A DNA stretch of 64,000 nt from Heracleum sosnowskyi (lineage: Eukaryota > Streptophyta > Magnoliopsida > Apiales > Apiaceae). Under the pieces are notes generated by a model that was not told the DNA's origin, did no database searches, and worked only from the letters and a program-made list of their open reading frames with translations. The stretch is taken from the NCBI GenBank assembly GCA_030848705.1, contig CM061238.1, positions 54,475,133 through 54,539,132 of the forward strand, read 5' to 3'. Positions 40,391 to 51,203 of this stretch are shown piece by piece. Every line of letters starts with the position of its first letter. The stretch's first letter is position 1. Made by a program: the position numbers and the translations under genes.

Positions 40391-43300
40391 TATAATATTA
40401 GGGGTCTTAATAATAAGCAGAACTTTGCGAAAGATTTTTTGAACTTGCATAACTTATCTCTTTTTGCTCTGGTCGAAACGCGAGTTAAAAAAGATTCTGC
40501 ACTAATAATTTCAAATTTCCTTCGCCCTCACTTCTCTTGGAAGTTTAACTATGATTATCACCTTAATGGTCGGCTGTGGGTGGGTTGGGACCCCAATATC
40601 TGGAATCATACGGTTATTTCAATTTCTGCACAACAAATAACATGCTCAGTTCAACGTATTGTGACCCAAGAACGATTCACGGTTTCTTTTGTTTATGCCT
40701 ACAATACAGATGGTGAACGAAGACAGCTTTGGGAGGAGCTTATTGCTATCAAACACTTGATCTCTAATGATGTGTCCTGGTGTATGTTGGGTGATTTTAA
40801 TGTTCCTCTTGGCCCCCATGAAACTAGTAATGGTGAAAATTGGACTACAAGCATGGTCGAGTTTAATGATTTTGTTACCCGGGTGGAGGTGATTGATCTG
40901 AGAAGTATTGGCCCTCGCTTCACGTGGTGGGATTGTAATATTCGTTCTCCTACTCATAAAAAGTTAGACCGCTGTATGGTGAATGGTTTGTGGTTAAGTC
41001 AATTTACAATGTCCCAAACTCAGGTTTTGCCAAGGGGAATCTCTGACCACTGTCCTATTACTGTTTGCATGGGAGTTACTCAAGAAAGGATTCGATGGCC
41101 ATTCCAGTTTTTTAATCATTTGATTGAAGCTCCAGAATTTCTTGAGGAAGTTAAGAAAGCCTGGCAAGTAGAGGTCATTGGGAATCCCTGGTATATGCTA
41201 ACTATGAAGTTGAAAAAAGTTAAGGAATCAATGAGAGCTTTGAATCGCACCAAAGGTAACCTTCACTCAGCAGTCACTGAAGCTCGTACACATTTGCTGG
41301 ATTTTCAGTCTTCTCTTCCTGATCAGTCTTCTTCAACTCAACTAGAAGAAAAAGCAGTCCTAATTAATTCTTTGCACCATGCTCTTACTCAGGAGGAAAT
41401 CCTGTTGAAACAAAAATCGAGGGTACATTAGCTTAAACATGTGGATCAAAATAAACAGATTCTTCTTTAATTCAAGTAAGGGTAGATGGAACTCGAACAA
41501 TATCCTTGCCTTAGAAGATGTCTTCGGTGTCCTTCATACTTCTCATAGTGGCATCTCAACTGTTGCTACTGATTACTATGCTAGACTCTTGGGCCAGTCT
41601 GTTGAGGTTGATAGTCTACCTGTTGACCTGGTTCTTCCACAACTCACTTAGAATCAACAAAATGATTTAACAAGACCATTCTCTGCTGCGGATGTCTGGA
41701 ATACTATGAAAAGCATTGCTAGAAATAAAAGTCCTGGACCTGATGGGTTTAATTCTGAATTCTTTATTGCATCCTGGAGTACTGTTGGAGAGGCTGTTAC
41801 TACTGGTATTTTATATTTCTTTCAAACGCTAAGTCTACCACGTATCATCAACTCTACTGCCATTGTTTTGGTTCCTAAGCAACAACATGCCACGGTCATT
41901 AAAGAGTTTCGGCTGATTGCTTGCTGCAACATCCTTTACAAGTGCATCACGAAGATGATTTATTTGCGTCTAAAAAAGGTCATGCCTTGTTTGATTTCTC
42001 CTTTTCAATCAGCCTTCGTTCCCAAACGGCTTATTGGTGACAATATTTTCCTGGCTCAAGCTCTTTGCACTAAGTATCATCTCAGCTCTGGTCAACCTCG
42101 TTGTGCAATCAAGCTTGATATAAAAAAGGCGTTTGATACTCTCAATTGGGGCTTTCTTTTTCAATCATTACAAAGGATGGGCTTTCCTCACCTGTTTGTT
42201 GAATGGATTAAAACCTACATTTCCTCTTGTATGATTTCTATTAAAGTAAATGGCTCGCTCGAAGGCTACTTTAAAGCTCAGTCAGGACTAAGGCAGGGAG
42301 ATCCTATCTCTCCCTACCTATTTGTATTGGCCATGGAAGTGTTAACAGCTTGCCTCTGCAAAGCTACTTCTGATCCTCTCTATAAATACCACTGGAAGAC
42401 TAAGGAGCTTGCCATTACCCACATGGTGTTTGCCGATGATGTATTGCTTTACTCTTATGGAAATTGGGACTCCATAAATTGTTTGATGTCCGCTGTCAAG
42501 GAATTCTCAGCATTCTATGGCCTCCGTCCTAACTGTGAGAAGAGTACTTGCTTCTTTGCCAATGTTCCACATGAGGTCAAGAATTTGGTTTTGAATTCTA
42601 CTGGTTTTTCTCTTGGACAGTTACCAATTCGTTACCTGGGACTTCCTTTGGTTACCAAGGCTTTGTCTCATAGAGATTGCAGGCCTCTGATTATGTCTCT
42701 GCGAAATATCATTGATCTATGGTCACATAAAGCTTTAAATCATGCTGGAAGACTACAACTTCTTAAAGTTGTTTTATTTGGCATCCAATGTTTCTGGACA
42801 ACACACTTGGTCCTCCCTACCTCGGTTCTTAAAGATATTCAATCTTTGTTTGTTAAATTTTTGTGGGGAGGTTCTTCATCAAATACGAAGCAGGTCAAGG
42901 TAGCATGGCATGATTGTTGTAAACCTAAACTTGAGGGGGGACTTGGAGTTCGAGATCTTTGTGAATGGAGCAGGGCTGCCTTTCTATACCACCTATGGCG
43001 TATCATTCATCCTTCGACTCAATCTCTATGGGTACAATGGTTCAGAGTTACATTGCTTTATGATAAGAATATCTAGACAATGCCAATACCTCAAGGAACA
43101 TCTTGGTGTATCAGGAAAATTCTTAGTGCTAGACCTGATGCTCGATGCTTTATTCGCTATAATGTTGGTCTTAATTCCCAGTTCTCCTTCTGGCATGACC
43201 CTTGGGCCAATGGTAACATTCTCTCTTCCGTTTTCCATCCAACCATTATTTCAATCTCAGAGTCTTCTATGGAGGCTAAGGTTTGTCAGTACCTTCGGGA

Positions 43301-43575
43301 ATTTTCTTGGACGTTACCTGCCTCTAATCACCACTGGGTCATTGAACTCAGAAATATGGTTAATGGAATCAATGTCTTGAATCACGATGATATTCTTTGG
43401 GATGGTCAGCCGGGCAAGTTTGTTAACATTTCTGCTATTTAGAATTCCATCAGGAATGTTGAGCAGCAGCCAACTTGGGTCAAAGCTCTTTGGCATCAAT
43501 TAACCATTCCTAAATGCTCCTTTATGCTGTGGTTGGCCTTGAAAAACAGATTACTAACCAAGGAGAGAATGATAC
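40391..43575 (+). pseudogene. L1 ORF2: endonuclease and reverse transcriptase, broken
   Basis: Apurinic-type endonuclease in 40391-41100: NIRGLNN start, VETR, GDFNVPLG and SDHCPI. A linker with a TAG at 41429-41431 and a frame change near 41435-41460 follows, then a stop at 41649-41651. The RT (41706-43076) shows SPGPDGF, FRLIACCN, QSAFVP, KLDIKKAFDTLNW, GLRQGDPISP and FADDVLLY near 42430. The C-terminal RVT-associated zinc region (FWHDPWANGN, WLALKNRLLTKERM) is read through stops at 43074-43076 and 43440-43442. It ends where D inserts. Confidence 0.9.
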
Positions 43576-44129
43576 TATTAGATCAGGATTCAATGATCGT
43601 CAGGATCTAGACTCAACTGATCAGGATTGCTGACGTCATCAGTATTGCATAGTCATCAATATTTGCTCAAGCGTCAGTATCAGGATTGTCATCAGGATTT
43701 CTATATCAGGACTGGGATCAGGATTGATCATCAGGACTGGAAGCTGATCAGGATTTCTATTTCGAGTTGGTTTATGAGTCTAGTTAAATAAGGAAGTTTA
43801 TTTTGTCGGTTCCTTATTTATAGTCATGAAGCTATCAATTTAGGATAGGTTTCAATCTTTGTAATTGATTAGGACTTATCATGTAATTGATAGAGAAGTT
43901 GTCTAGTATATAAACACAGTTTAGGTTTCGATTTACATCGATCATACACACGAGTATTTTTGTAACCTTGAAGCTCTTAAGAACTCGGAATTTCTTGAGA
44001 GAGTTTTGTAACAGTTTTATAACAGATTTAATAAAAATGTTATTATTCATATTTGTGTTTATTAAAAGTCGAGAATCTTATACAATTGTATTCAACCCCC
44101 CTTCTACAATTGTAATTTACTAGGCAACA
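43576..44129 (+). repeat. 5' LTR of D (554 bp)
   Basis: Starts TATTAGATCAGG (TGTTAG in A and C; one base changed) and ends TAGGCAACA. There are nine TCAGGA hexamers in the first 180 bases. The TATA box TATATAAA is at 43907-43914. The hairpin ACAATTGTA/TACAATTGT around TTCAACCCCCCTTC is at 44082-44113. Confidence 0.93.
43907..43914 (+). promoter_or_regulatory. TATA box of the D LTR
   Basis: TATATAAACACAG, shared with the LTRs of A (7501-7508) and C (13995-14004, 38573-38580) in the same place. It probably directs the genomic transcript. Confidence 0.65.
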
Positions 44130-44131
44130 AT

Positions 44132-44143
44132 TGGTATCAGAGC
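44132..44143 (+). other. Primer-binding site of D
   Basis: TGGTATCAGAGC, two bases after the LTR end at 44129. Confidence 0.93.
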
Positions 44144-44178
44144 AAACTGATTTAAATTTAAATCAGATACGATCTAAG

Positions 44179-45441
44179 ATGTCGACAACCAAGTATGAAA
44201 GCATGAAAATTCCCATCCTGAAGAAATCAGAATATCCAACATGGAAGGTAAAGATGCTGATGTACCTGGAGGCTATGGATCCTGATTATCTGGATAGGAT
44301 TCGTGATGGACCATTCATCCCTACAAGAATAATTGGTTAAATAGATACTGTACCTGAACACTATGTGGTCAAGGCCAAAAGTGAATGGACTCCAGAAGAA
44401 AAGGCTCATGTACTCAGGGAGGCAAATATAAAGAATATCCTGCACAATAGTCTTGATGCTGTCATGTCCAACAGAGTGATTGCATGCAAATCTACAAAAG
44501 AAATTTGGGACACTTTGGAAACTCAATGCCAGGGATCTGCATCTGTCAAGAAAAACAGAAGGGCTCTTTTGATTCAAGAATATGAACAATTCGATGCTAG
44601 ACCTGATGAGAGCCTGATTGATTTATATGATAGATTTCTGACACTTCTGAACAATTTATCTTTAGTTGGTAAGGAATATGTTTCTGAAGATTCAAATACC
44701 AAGTTTCTGAGAGCTTTACCAGAAGAATGGGATACTCAAACCTCGACCATTAGACATCAGTATGATCTCAACACTGTGTCTCTTGATGAAGTCTATGGAA
44801 TGCTAAGAACCCATGATCTTGAAGTTCAACAGAGAAAGAATAAAAAAAGTAGCAAGGCAAAGTCTATTGCCTTGAATGTAAAGGCTAAATCAAAAGGAAA
44901 AGCTGTGGAGGTCTGTAGAAGGAAATCAAGGATGGTGGAGTCAGATCCTGATGATTCATCATCAGATACTGATGGCAATCCTGATGCCAATACTGATGAT
45001 GATTCTACTGACTCGGACATGGAAGAGATGGTTGCTATGATAGTCAAAGGCTTCAAAAAGATGAAGTTCAGGAAGGCTAGAAGACAAGGTAATTTCCAGA
45101 AAAAGACCTTCAATGCTGACAAAGACAAATACATCAAAAAGGACAGCAAGGGTAGCAAATTTGACGAAGTCAAAGATTAGATGCTACAAGTGTAATGGTT
45201 TGGGACACTTTGCTACTGAGTACAAGAGGACAAAAGCACTCATCACATCAAGCAAGGACTGGATGGACTCTTCCTCAGAATCTGATACTGAGGTGGTCAA
45301 CTATGCCCTAATGGCCAATACTGATGTAGCTGCTGCTCCTGATGAAAAGGTATCAAATATTGTTTTTGATTTTGATTCTAATAATGCTTCTGAGTTAAGA
45401 CGTATTCTTAAGTCACTGCATATTAGCTTTAGAAGTCAAAC
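44179..45441 (+). pseudogene. gag: Element D gag, N-terminal part
   Basis: ATG at 44179 (MSTTKYESMKIPILKKSEY). A TAA at 44338-44340 interrupts the frame. It continues to a one-base insertion (GACGAAG against GACAAG in A) near 45163-45168 that ends the frame at 45180. The zinc knuckle CYKCNGLGHFATEY follows in the new frame, with the last Cys changed to Tyr. The coding sequence then runs to 45441, where solo LTR S interrupts it in the SFRSQT segment. It resumes at 50115. Confidence 0.9.
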
Positions 45442-46452
45442 TGTAACACCCCCAGATCCGGGGTCAGGAATCTGGGTTGTCACGCTCCATCAATGATACA
45501 ATACCTGTATTACTTACAACATTCTCATAATACAACTCCAAAGACCCCAATCACTTACGCAAACACAAACAAGTTATAGCCTTGGAAATGAGCAACAATA
45601 ATCAACATTTGTTATTACAACCCAAATGTACTATCCTGGATCTCATCTATTATTTACAACCTCTACCTGAAGTTACAATAATAGACCTCACAATTCTATA
45701 CAAGGTTTAGTAATACAAACCCACTCAAAATAATTCTCACTAATTCAAGCTGCAACTATTCTGCTCACACTGACAGTATCCATCCTGCATCAACTAATCT
45801 AGGGTGGTCTCTCCATTCCCTTGCTCTCGTAACACGAGGTGGATTTGGCAATGTTTTCCTCATGCTGAAAGATTGAATAAAGCAAGAATGAGCTAATAGT
45901 GCTCAGCAAGAAATCTATCCCAGTTTAAATCTTTAAACCTTTTAGGGAGATAATCCATATGGGATCAAAGCTTTTATTACTACTAGGGTCTAACCCCAAA
46001 ATAGTATACCGTTTAAAATACCGTATGACTTATAATCATACTCATATACTCTTCGTAATCATTTGGAAATCCTGGTTATCAATATGATAAACCAAGACTC
46101 AAAACATATCTTTTAAAAATAGATATCAAATATTGGAATCAAGGCTTAAAGCCTATTCATTGATTCAAAACACTATACAATTCAATATACTGTATATCTT
46201 AAATACCTTCTCAACATATACACAGTTCGAGAATATCTTTGTAACCACATGCTATGCATTAAACAGATAAGATACTATTATAACATAAAAGATGAAGTTA
46301 CGAGGAAAATTTAATATAAGGTTTCCGTAACCCAAAATCCACTTATGCATATATAATCTAAGTAAGGTTTTATCAGAGTCATAACTCATAAAATAAAAGA
46401 TGAAGTTGCAAGGATTTATTGTAACTTCCTTTTTGAACACTTTTCAACCCTC

Positions 46453-46600
46453 TGCCAACATGATCGGTAAACTTGTACCAAGGGTTTCATCCTTAGTCCC
46501 TTTCAATACATGTTGCAGAAACTCCCTGCCAACATGATCGGTAAACCTGTACCAAGGATGTCCCCCTTAGTCCCTTTCAATACATGTTGCAGAATTATCC
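46453..46600. repeat. Two tandem copies of a 74-bp unit in S
   Basis: Units at 46453 and 46527 start TGCCAACATGATCGGTAAAC and share CTTAGTCCCTTTCAATACATG. They are nearly identical. At the matching LTR position T has an unrelated 50-bp repeat. Confidence 0.88.
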
Positions 46601-47311
46601 AAATTGGATGATGAACTAATACCGGAGTTGCTACCGCGCCCGTCCTACCAACCTTACTATGATCAGTAGCAGGTCGTACAACAAAAATATGTTCTCTACA
46701 TGTAGATGGAAGAATCACGACAGCCTGACATTGTCTACTGCCTTCCCGGATCTCCCGGCCCATTTGGGGCAATAAAATGGATGGGTCGGCGCAACTGGAC
46801 CACTTACACCACTCCTAGTTCGGATGAAATCCATGACTCTGAAACGTAAAGATCGTCCTCCTTTCCCCAAGTGTAATACTTATTGATACGACTCCACTAA
46901 GTAGTTATATCTGGGTTGGAAAGGAAGATTCTCCAATATTTCCCAAGCGATGCTTGTTAATGGATATCGACTTGTTCCATCAATTTACCCCTCGATCGTT
47001 GAGGTGGTAACACAACATTTGACTTGCAGCAATTAAATTGCTCCGAGAAAATATCCGTCCCCTGACATTTTTGAGTTGAGAGTTTAAAATGAGTAGCAGT
47101 CACTTAAATCAGGTTTCCCATATTTTTGATAGTTGAGCGAGCATTTCAATCCTCTTAAAAGACAGATTTAAATGGAAAAACATTGTTTTGGGAACCTCTT
47201 TTTGATTTAAAATAATTAATAATACAGCTTAGAGTATCCTTCGTAATTATTGAAGGTCGAGGATAAACTTTAAATAACATTTCTCATTTTTAAAACGTGT
47301 TAAAAGTATTT

Positions 47312-47610
47312 AATAAATAATCGAATAATATTTATTAAATAAGTAAACCTTAAACGAATATTCGAAAATAATATTCATTAAGTAAATAATGATTAAATGA
47401 ATATTCAAAAATAATATTCATTAAATAAATAAGGATTAAATGAATATTCAAAATAATATTCATTAAATAAATAAACCTTAAATGAATATTCAAAAATAAT
47501 ATTCATTAAATAAATAATGATTAAATCAATATTCAAAAATAATATTCATTAAATAAATAAGGATTAAATGAATATTCAAAATAATATTCATTAAATAATT
47601 AATCATCGAA
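47312..47610. repeat. AT-rich tandem repeat in S
   Basis: About six copies of a 42-45-bp unit built on AATATTCAAAATAATATTCATTAAATAA separated by short variable links (GGATT, CCTT, TGATT). T has the same type of AATATTATT-rich sequence at about 8770-8960, but without a clear array. Confidence 0.8.
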
Positions 47611-50114
47611 TAACAGTTACCCGATATCTTTATCGGAAAAATAATCTTTCATAATCAAATCATAAAGCAAGTATCACAATATACTTTCGAAAACAGTTAT
47701 GTCTTCCATTAGCATATATAACGGAAATAGTATTCAAATAGTATTTCTCGACTGAGATAATACTCAAATAACATTCCTTGAAAGATATAGTAAGCAAACA
47801 TCATTCCTCGAATGATATCATACTCGAATAACAATCCTCAAAGTACATAGTATTCTGCCGATGGAATCCCTCCGGGTTTCCACGGCTATCTACATATCTC
47901 AAAATACCGACTCCCGATTTAGAGTCGAAAACAATGAATATGCTCTTATATTTAGAGCTACCAAGTAAACCGGTTCATAACTACTTAACTCAAAAGATTT
48001 ATATAATCCAAAGGTCAAATCCATTTCAACAAGAAATAAGATATATCGCAAAACTGTCCAATTTTATACATGGAAAAAGCAGTATTATATAGTCAATACT
48101 TCAAAGTATAGATTTAGAAACTTGCATCTATTATATGCATACATCAGAATATGGTACTTTAAAATAAAGCATGGAATGAGAAAACTTGCCTGGAAATCCC
48201 GAAGTAGCAATAAGTCTCAGGTTGGTCCAGTAATCTAGAATCAACACAAGGTTCAAGATTAATAACTTAAACGCTTTCATCATACTAAGTATATACTAAC
48301 TCAAGTACAAGTCCATTTTCAAGTTAACTCCTTAAGAACTCCTACTCGAGCATGCTCGCTCACGCATTTTTATAAAATTGAAATATAATCCTTTTAACAC
48401 GAAATCTTTTCGACGGTCTTCCTAAACGTACCTAGCATGTTAACACAAAGTTTCACATTCCAATAAGTCGCTTAAGGGGTTTGATCACTATCTCAAAGTT
48501 CATGCAATGAACTACTTAGTTACGCGAAACCGCTTTCACTAAAACGGACGTTTCTCCTAAACCGTAAATCGAAACGATACGATTCTTTCGCTAAAACAAA
48601 CTAGGAAACAGGGCCTACATGATCATGGTCAGAAACCTTATGTTTATTCCCTTTAAAGTATTCGGGATTTCTGTCCAAACTTCCTAAGTAAAATTTGACA
48701 TGGTAACGACGCTTAAACGCGATTCCCGTGTTTAAAACATTCTAATCAATTCATCAATCCACAACCAACAATCACAACCCAAGGATCTCCTCCAAATCAC
48801 TTTATTTCTATCTAAACATACTCATAACACTAATCACTAGTTCAACCATCAATCAATCCATTAAACCTCATACATATCATGTAAATCATCTCTAAATCAT
48901 ACTATCACTAACAGTCATCCATTTATACACTAATATCAAATCATAGGTAAAAGTGTGAGAGGGTTTATACCTTCCTTGGTACTTAATATAGACTATAGAT
49001 GGCTAGTATACCCTTCCTTGCTCCTTGATTATCCTTTACAAGCCTTAAACTTCAAGATCAAAACAAGAAACCACTTGAAGTTACTATTCATCCTCATCTT
49101 GTAAAATCCATAACAAATCGAACAATAAGAGTTTGGTGCTAAACTTTTTACCAGACCTTTTTCTCTTGATAAGATTTCTTTTGAGTTATAGATCATCAAA
49201 TTTGAAGCTTCCTAGCTAGGGTTTTGAGCCCCATCTTTCCGCTGGACAAAAACTGGACAGATTGGGTTCTCCAACTTGGGGAAGAGATTTGGCTAGGCTA
49301 CAATCCTTTGTTGACCATGAAATTTTGAAAGAATGTTACCCATGGAGTGGAGAAGTTATGGTTAAAATTTGGTGATTTAAGGATGGATAGAAGTGGAGAT
49401 ACGAAATTTTCTTTGAGCTTGGTTTCTGCTGGGCAGATTGTGGAAAAAATGGGGTGGGGAGAGTTTCTTGCTTTTTGGCCTTGGTTGATTTTGATAAAGT
49501 GTGATATTTTGTATTAGTGTGGTGAGTCATAGCTTTCTTTGCCTCATCATCGGACACATGTCAAGTCATGGGGAGTTTGGAGATAAAGTAGCTTTACTGG
49601 TTTGTTCCATTTCACATGGATGATCCAATTGTTGCATTCCTTGGATTAATCTCGTTACATGTTACTTCCATGCCTATATTGAATCCTGTAAGTGTCGCGT
49701 TGTTCCGTCACCGCTTAATCTCGTAGAATGTTCGCAGGGTTTCTTAAGTGTTCTATCGAAGTAGTTTACCGTAAACGTTCTTGACATCACTAATTCTTTT
49801 ATTAAATCCATATCCATGGAATTGATAATTTAAATCCTCCAATATTTTCAAATAATGATTAATCCATCCGTTATTGGTGAAATTTTGGAGAAAACAGAAA
49901 ATGCTATTCTTCTGATTCCGACGGCTTTTGCATTCCTTCATTTTCAAAGTAGATCACTAATACGACTTCGAAAATTCATTATCCCGACTCGTACATAGGG
50001 TGGTCTGAAAATATTTTTCGGTTCAGAAATTTACTATTCATCAGGATTTTACAATTCATCAAATAAAATAAATTTTTTTTAACTAAGTCCAAAATTTGGG
50101 GTTATTACACAAAC

Positions 50115-51165
50115 TGTTGAGAATGCTAGAATCTTATCTAAGATGTCTGAACTTAGGAAAAGGAATGAGCATCTAGAAGCTGAATTTTCTTTTATGCAAG
50201 AAGTACAGAAAGAATGTGATAATGCTAAACACATGCACTTAGAGATGAAATTTAAATGTACTGCTCTTGAAAAGGAACTTGAATATGCTAATGAGAAAAT
50301 CAGAACCTGGACAGACTCTAGTAGAAAATTTCATGAGATTAATACCTCTAAGAATTGGAAAGAGTGTCTAGGGTATAAGTCAGATGAAGATACGAAATTG
50401 AAAGAGAAAATTGTTGTTGATGAGAAAGTTAGTCCAAAAACCTATAGACATGTTATAGAAAAAACCAAATCTAAGATTACTCCTGTTAATTTTGTTTTTG
50501 GTAAGGATTCCAATTCAATTTTTGAAAAGGGATCTACTTCTGTTCAAAGTGTTAAAGTTGTTAAGTCTAAACCTGTCTTGAGTAAAGTTTCTAAGAATGT
50601 AGGTTTACTGTCTCAAAAACACCTCAAGGATAAAATCTGTGAGGTTAAAGATAAGAAGAAGAAACCCATTGTCAAAAGAAACAGGAATGGTAAAATTGGG
50701 ATTAATAAAGAAAATGGTTATAAATATGTCCCAAATGCACCTAGAAAATGTTGCTTTACCTGTGGTAACTCTAATCATCTTGTTATTGATTGCAAGAAGA
50801 GTAAAAAGAAGGTTACTGAAATTCCTAGGTCTGATGTTAGGAATAGATCAGTATTTTATAAACAATAGAATTCCTGTTTTCATTGCGGTAGTAAATGACA
50901 TTCTATTTATACATGTGAAGAATACCATGACTTGTACTATAACTTTTATGATCCTTTACCTAAATACAATAAAAGTACAAATTCTAGTAAATCTAAGAAT
51001 GTCAATGTGAAACATGCATCTGTTAATACTGATACTGACAAAGCAAATCCTGATGGAGTTAATCCTAACAGGACTGCTAAAGTCAAAAAGTCTTCTGCTG
51101 CTAAAATTAATAAAATGCATGGAAAAGGAACCCAACAAGTGTGGGTTCCTAAACATTCTAACTAG
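50115..51165 (+). pseudogene. gag: Element D gag, C-terminal part
   Basis: Resumes after S with the coiled coil (ENARILSKMSELRKRNEHLEA), NTSKNWKECLGYKS, the basic region and CFTCGNSNHLVIDC. A TAG at 50866-50868 precedes the last Cys/His box (NSCFHCGSK), which has a further stop. The tail (50932-51165) ends QQVWVPKHSN. A T-rich stretch ending GATTGTAG lies at 51166-51188, the same acceptor-like boundary as in the other elements. Confidence 0.88.
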
Positions 51166-51203
51166 TGGTTTGACATTCTGATTGTAGGATAAAAAGAAAA
51201 AAT

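Larger units (their letters stand above)
38776..43575 (+). mobile_element. L1: plant L1-type LINE with ORF1 and ORF2, 3' end cut off by D
   Basis: Contains ORF1 (38800-40310) and ORF2 (40391-43575) in the plus orientation. It has no poly(A) tail because element D begins at 43576 inside the C-terminal region of ORF2. The left edge interrupts the C 5' LTR. The LINE starts in what looks like the beginning of ORF1, so a 5' leader may be missing. It carries several stops and frameshifts and is inactive. Confidence 0.9.
45442..50109 (-). repeat. S: solo LTR of a long-LTR chromovirus-like element (4,668 bp)
   Basis: Flanked by perfect CAAAC duplications (45437-45441 and 50110-50114), which lie inside the D gag coding sequence. 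The plus strand begins TGTAACACCCCCAG and ends GGGGTTATTACA. The minus orientation is inferred because plant Tekay-type LTRs begin TGTAATA and end in GTTACA. No gag or pol is present, so it is a solo LTR left by recombination between two LTRs, or an LTR-only derivative. T is a second copy. Short open frames inside (for example 49336-49557) resemble nothing I know. Confidence 0.88.

Noticed and set aside
38307..44129. Inverted LTR pair around L1 (C 5' LTR and D 5' LTR) as a foldback element
   Set aside because: Each LTR is followed outwards by its own primer-binding site and gag, so they are the 5' ends of two different elements pointing away from each other, with a LINE between.
49336..49557. 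73-codon minus-strand open frame in S as a host gene
   Set aside because: It lies inside a solo LTR bounded by exact target duplications, has no neighbour signals, and resembles nothing recognised.
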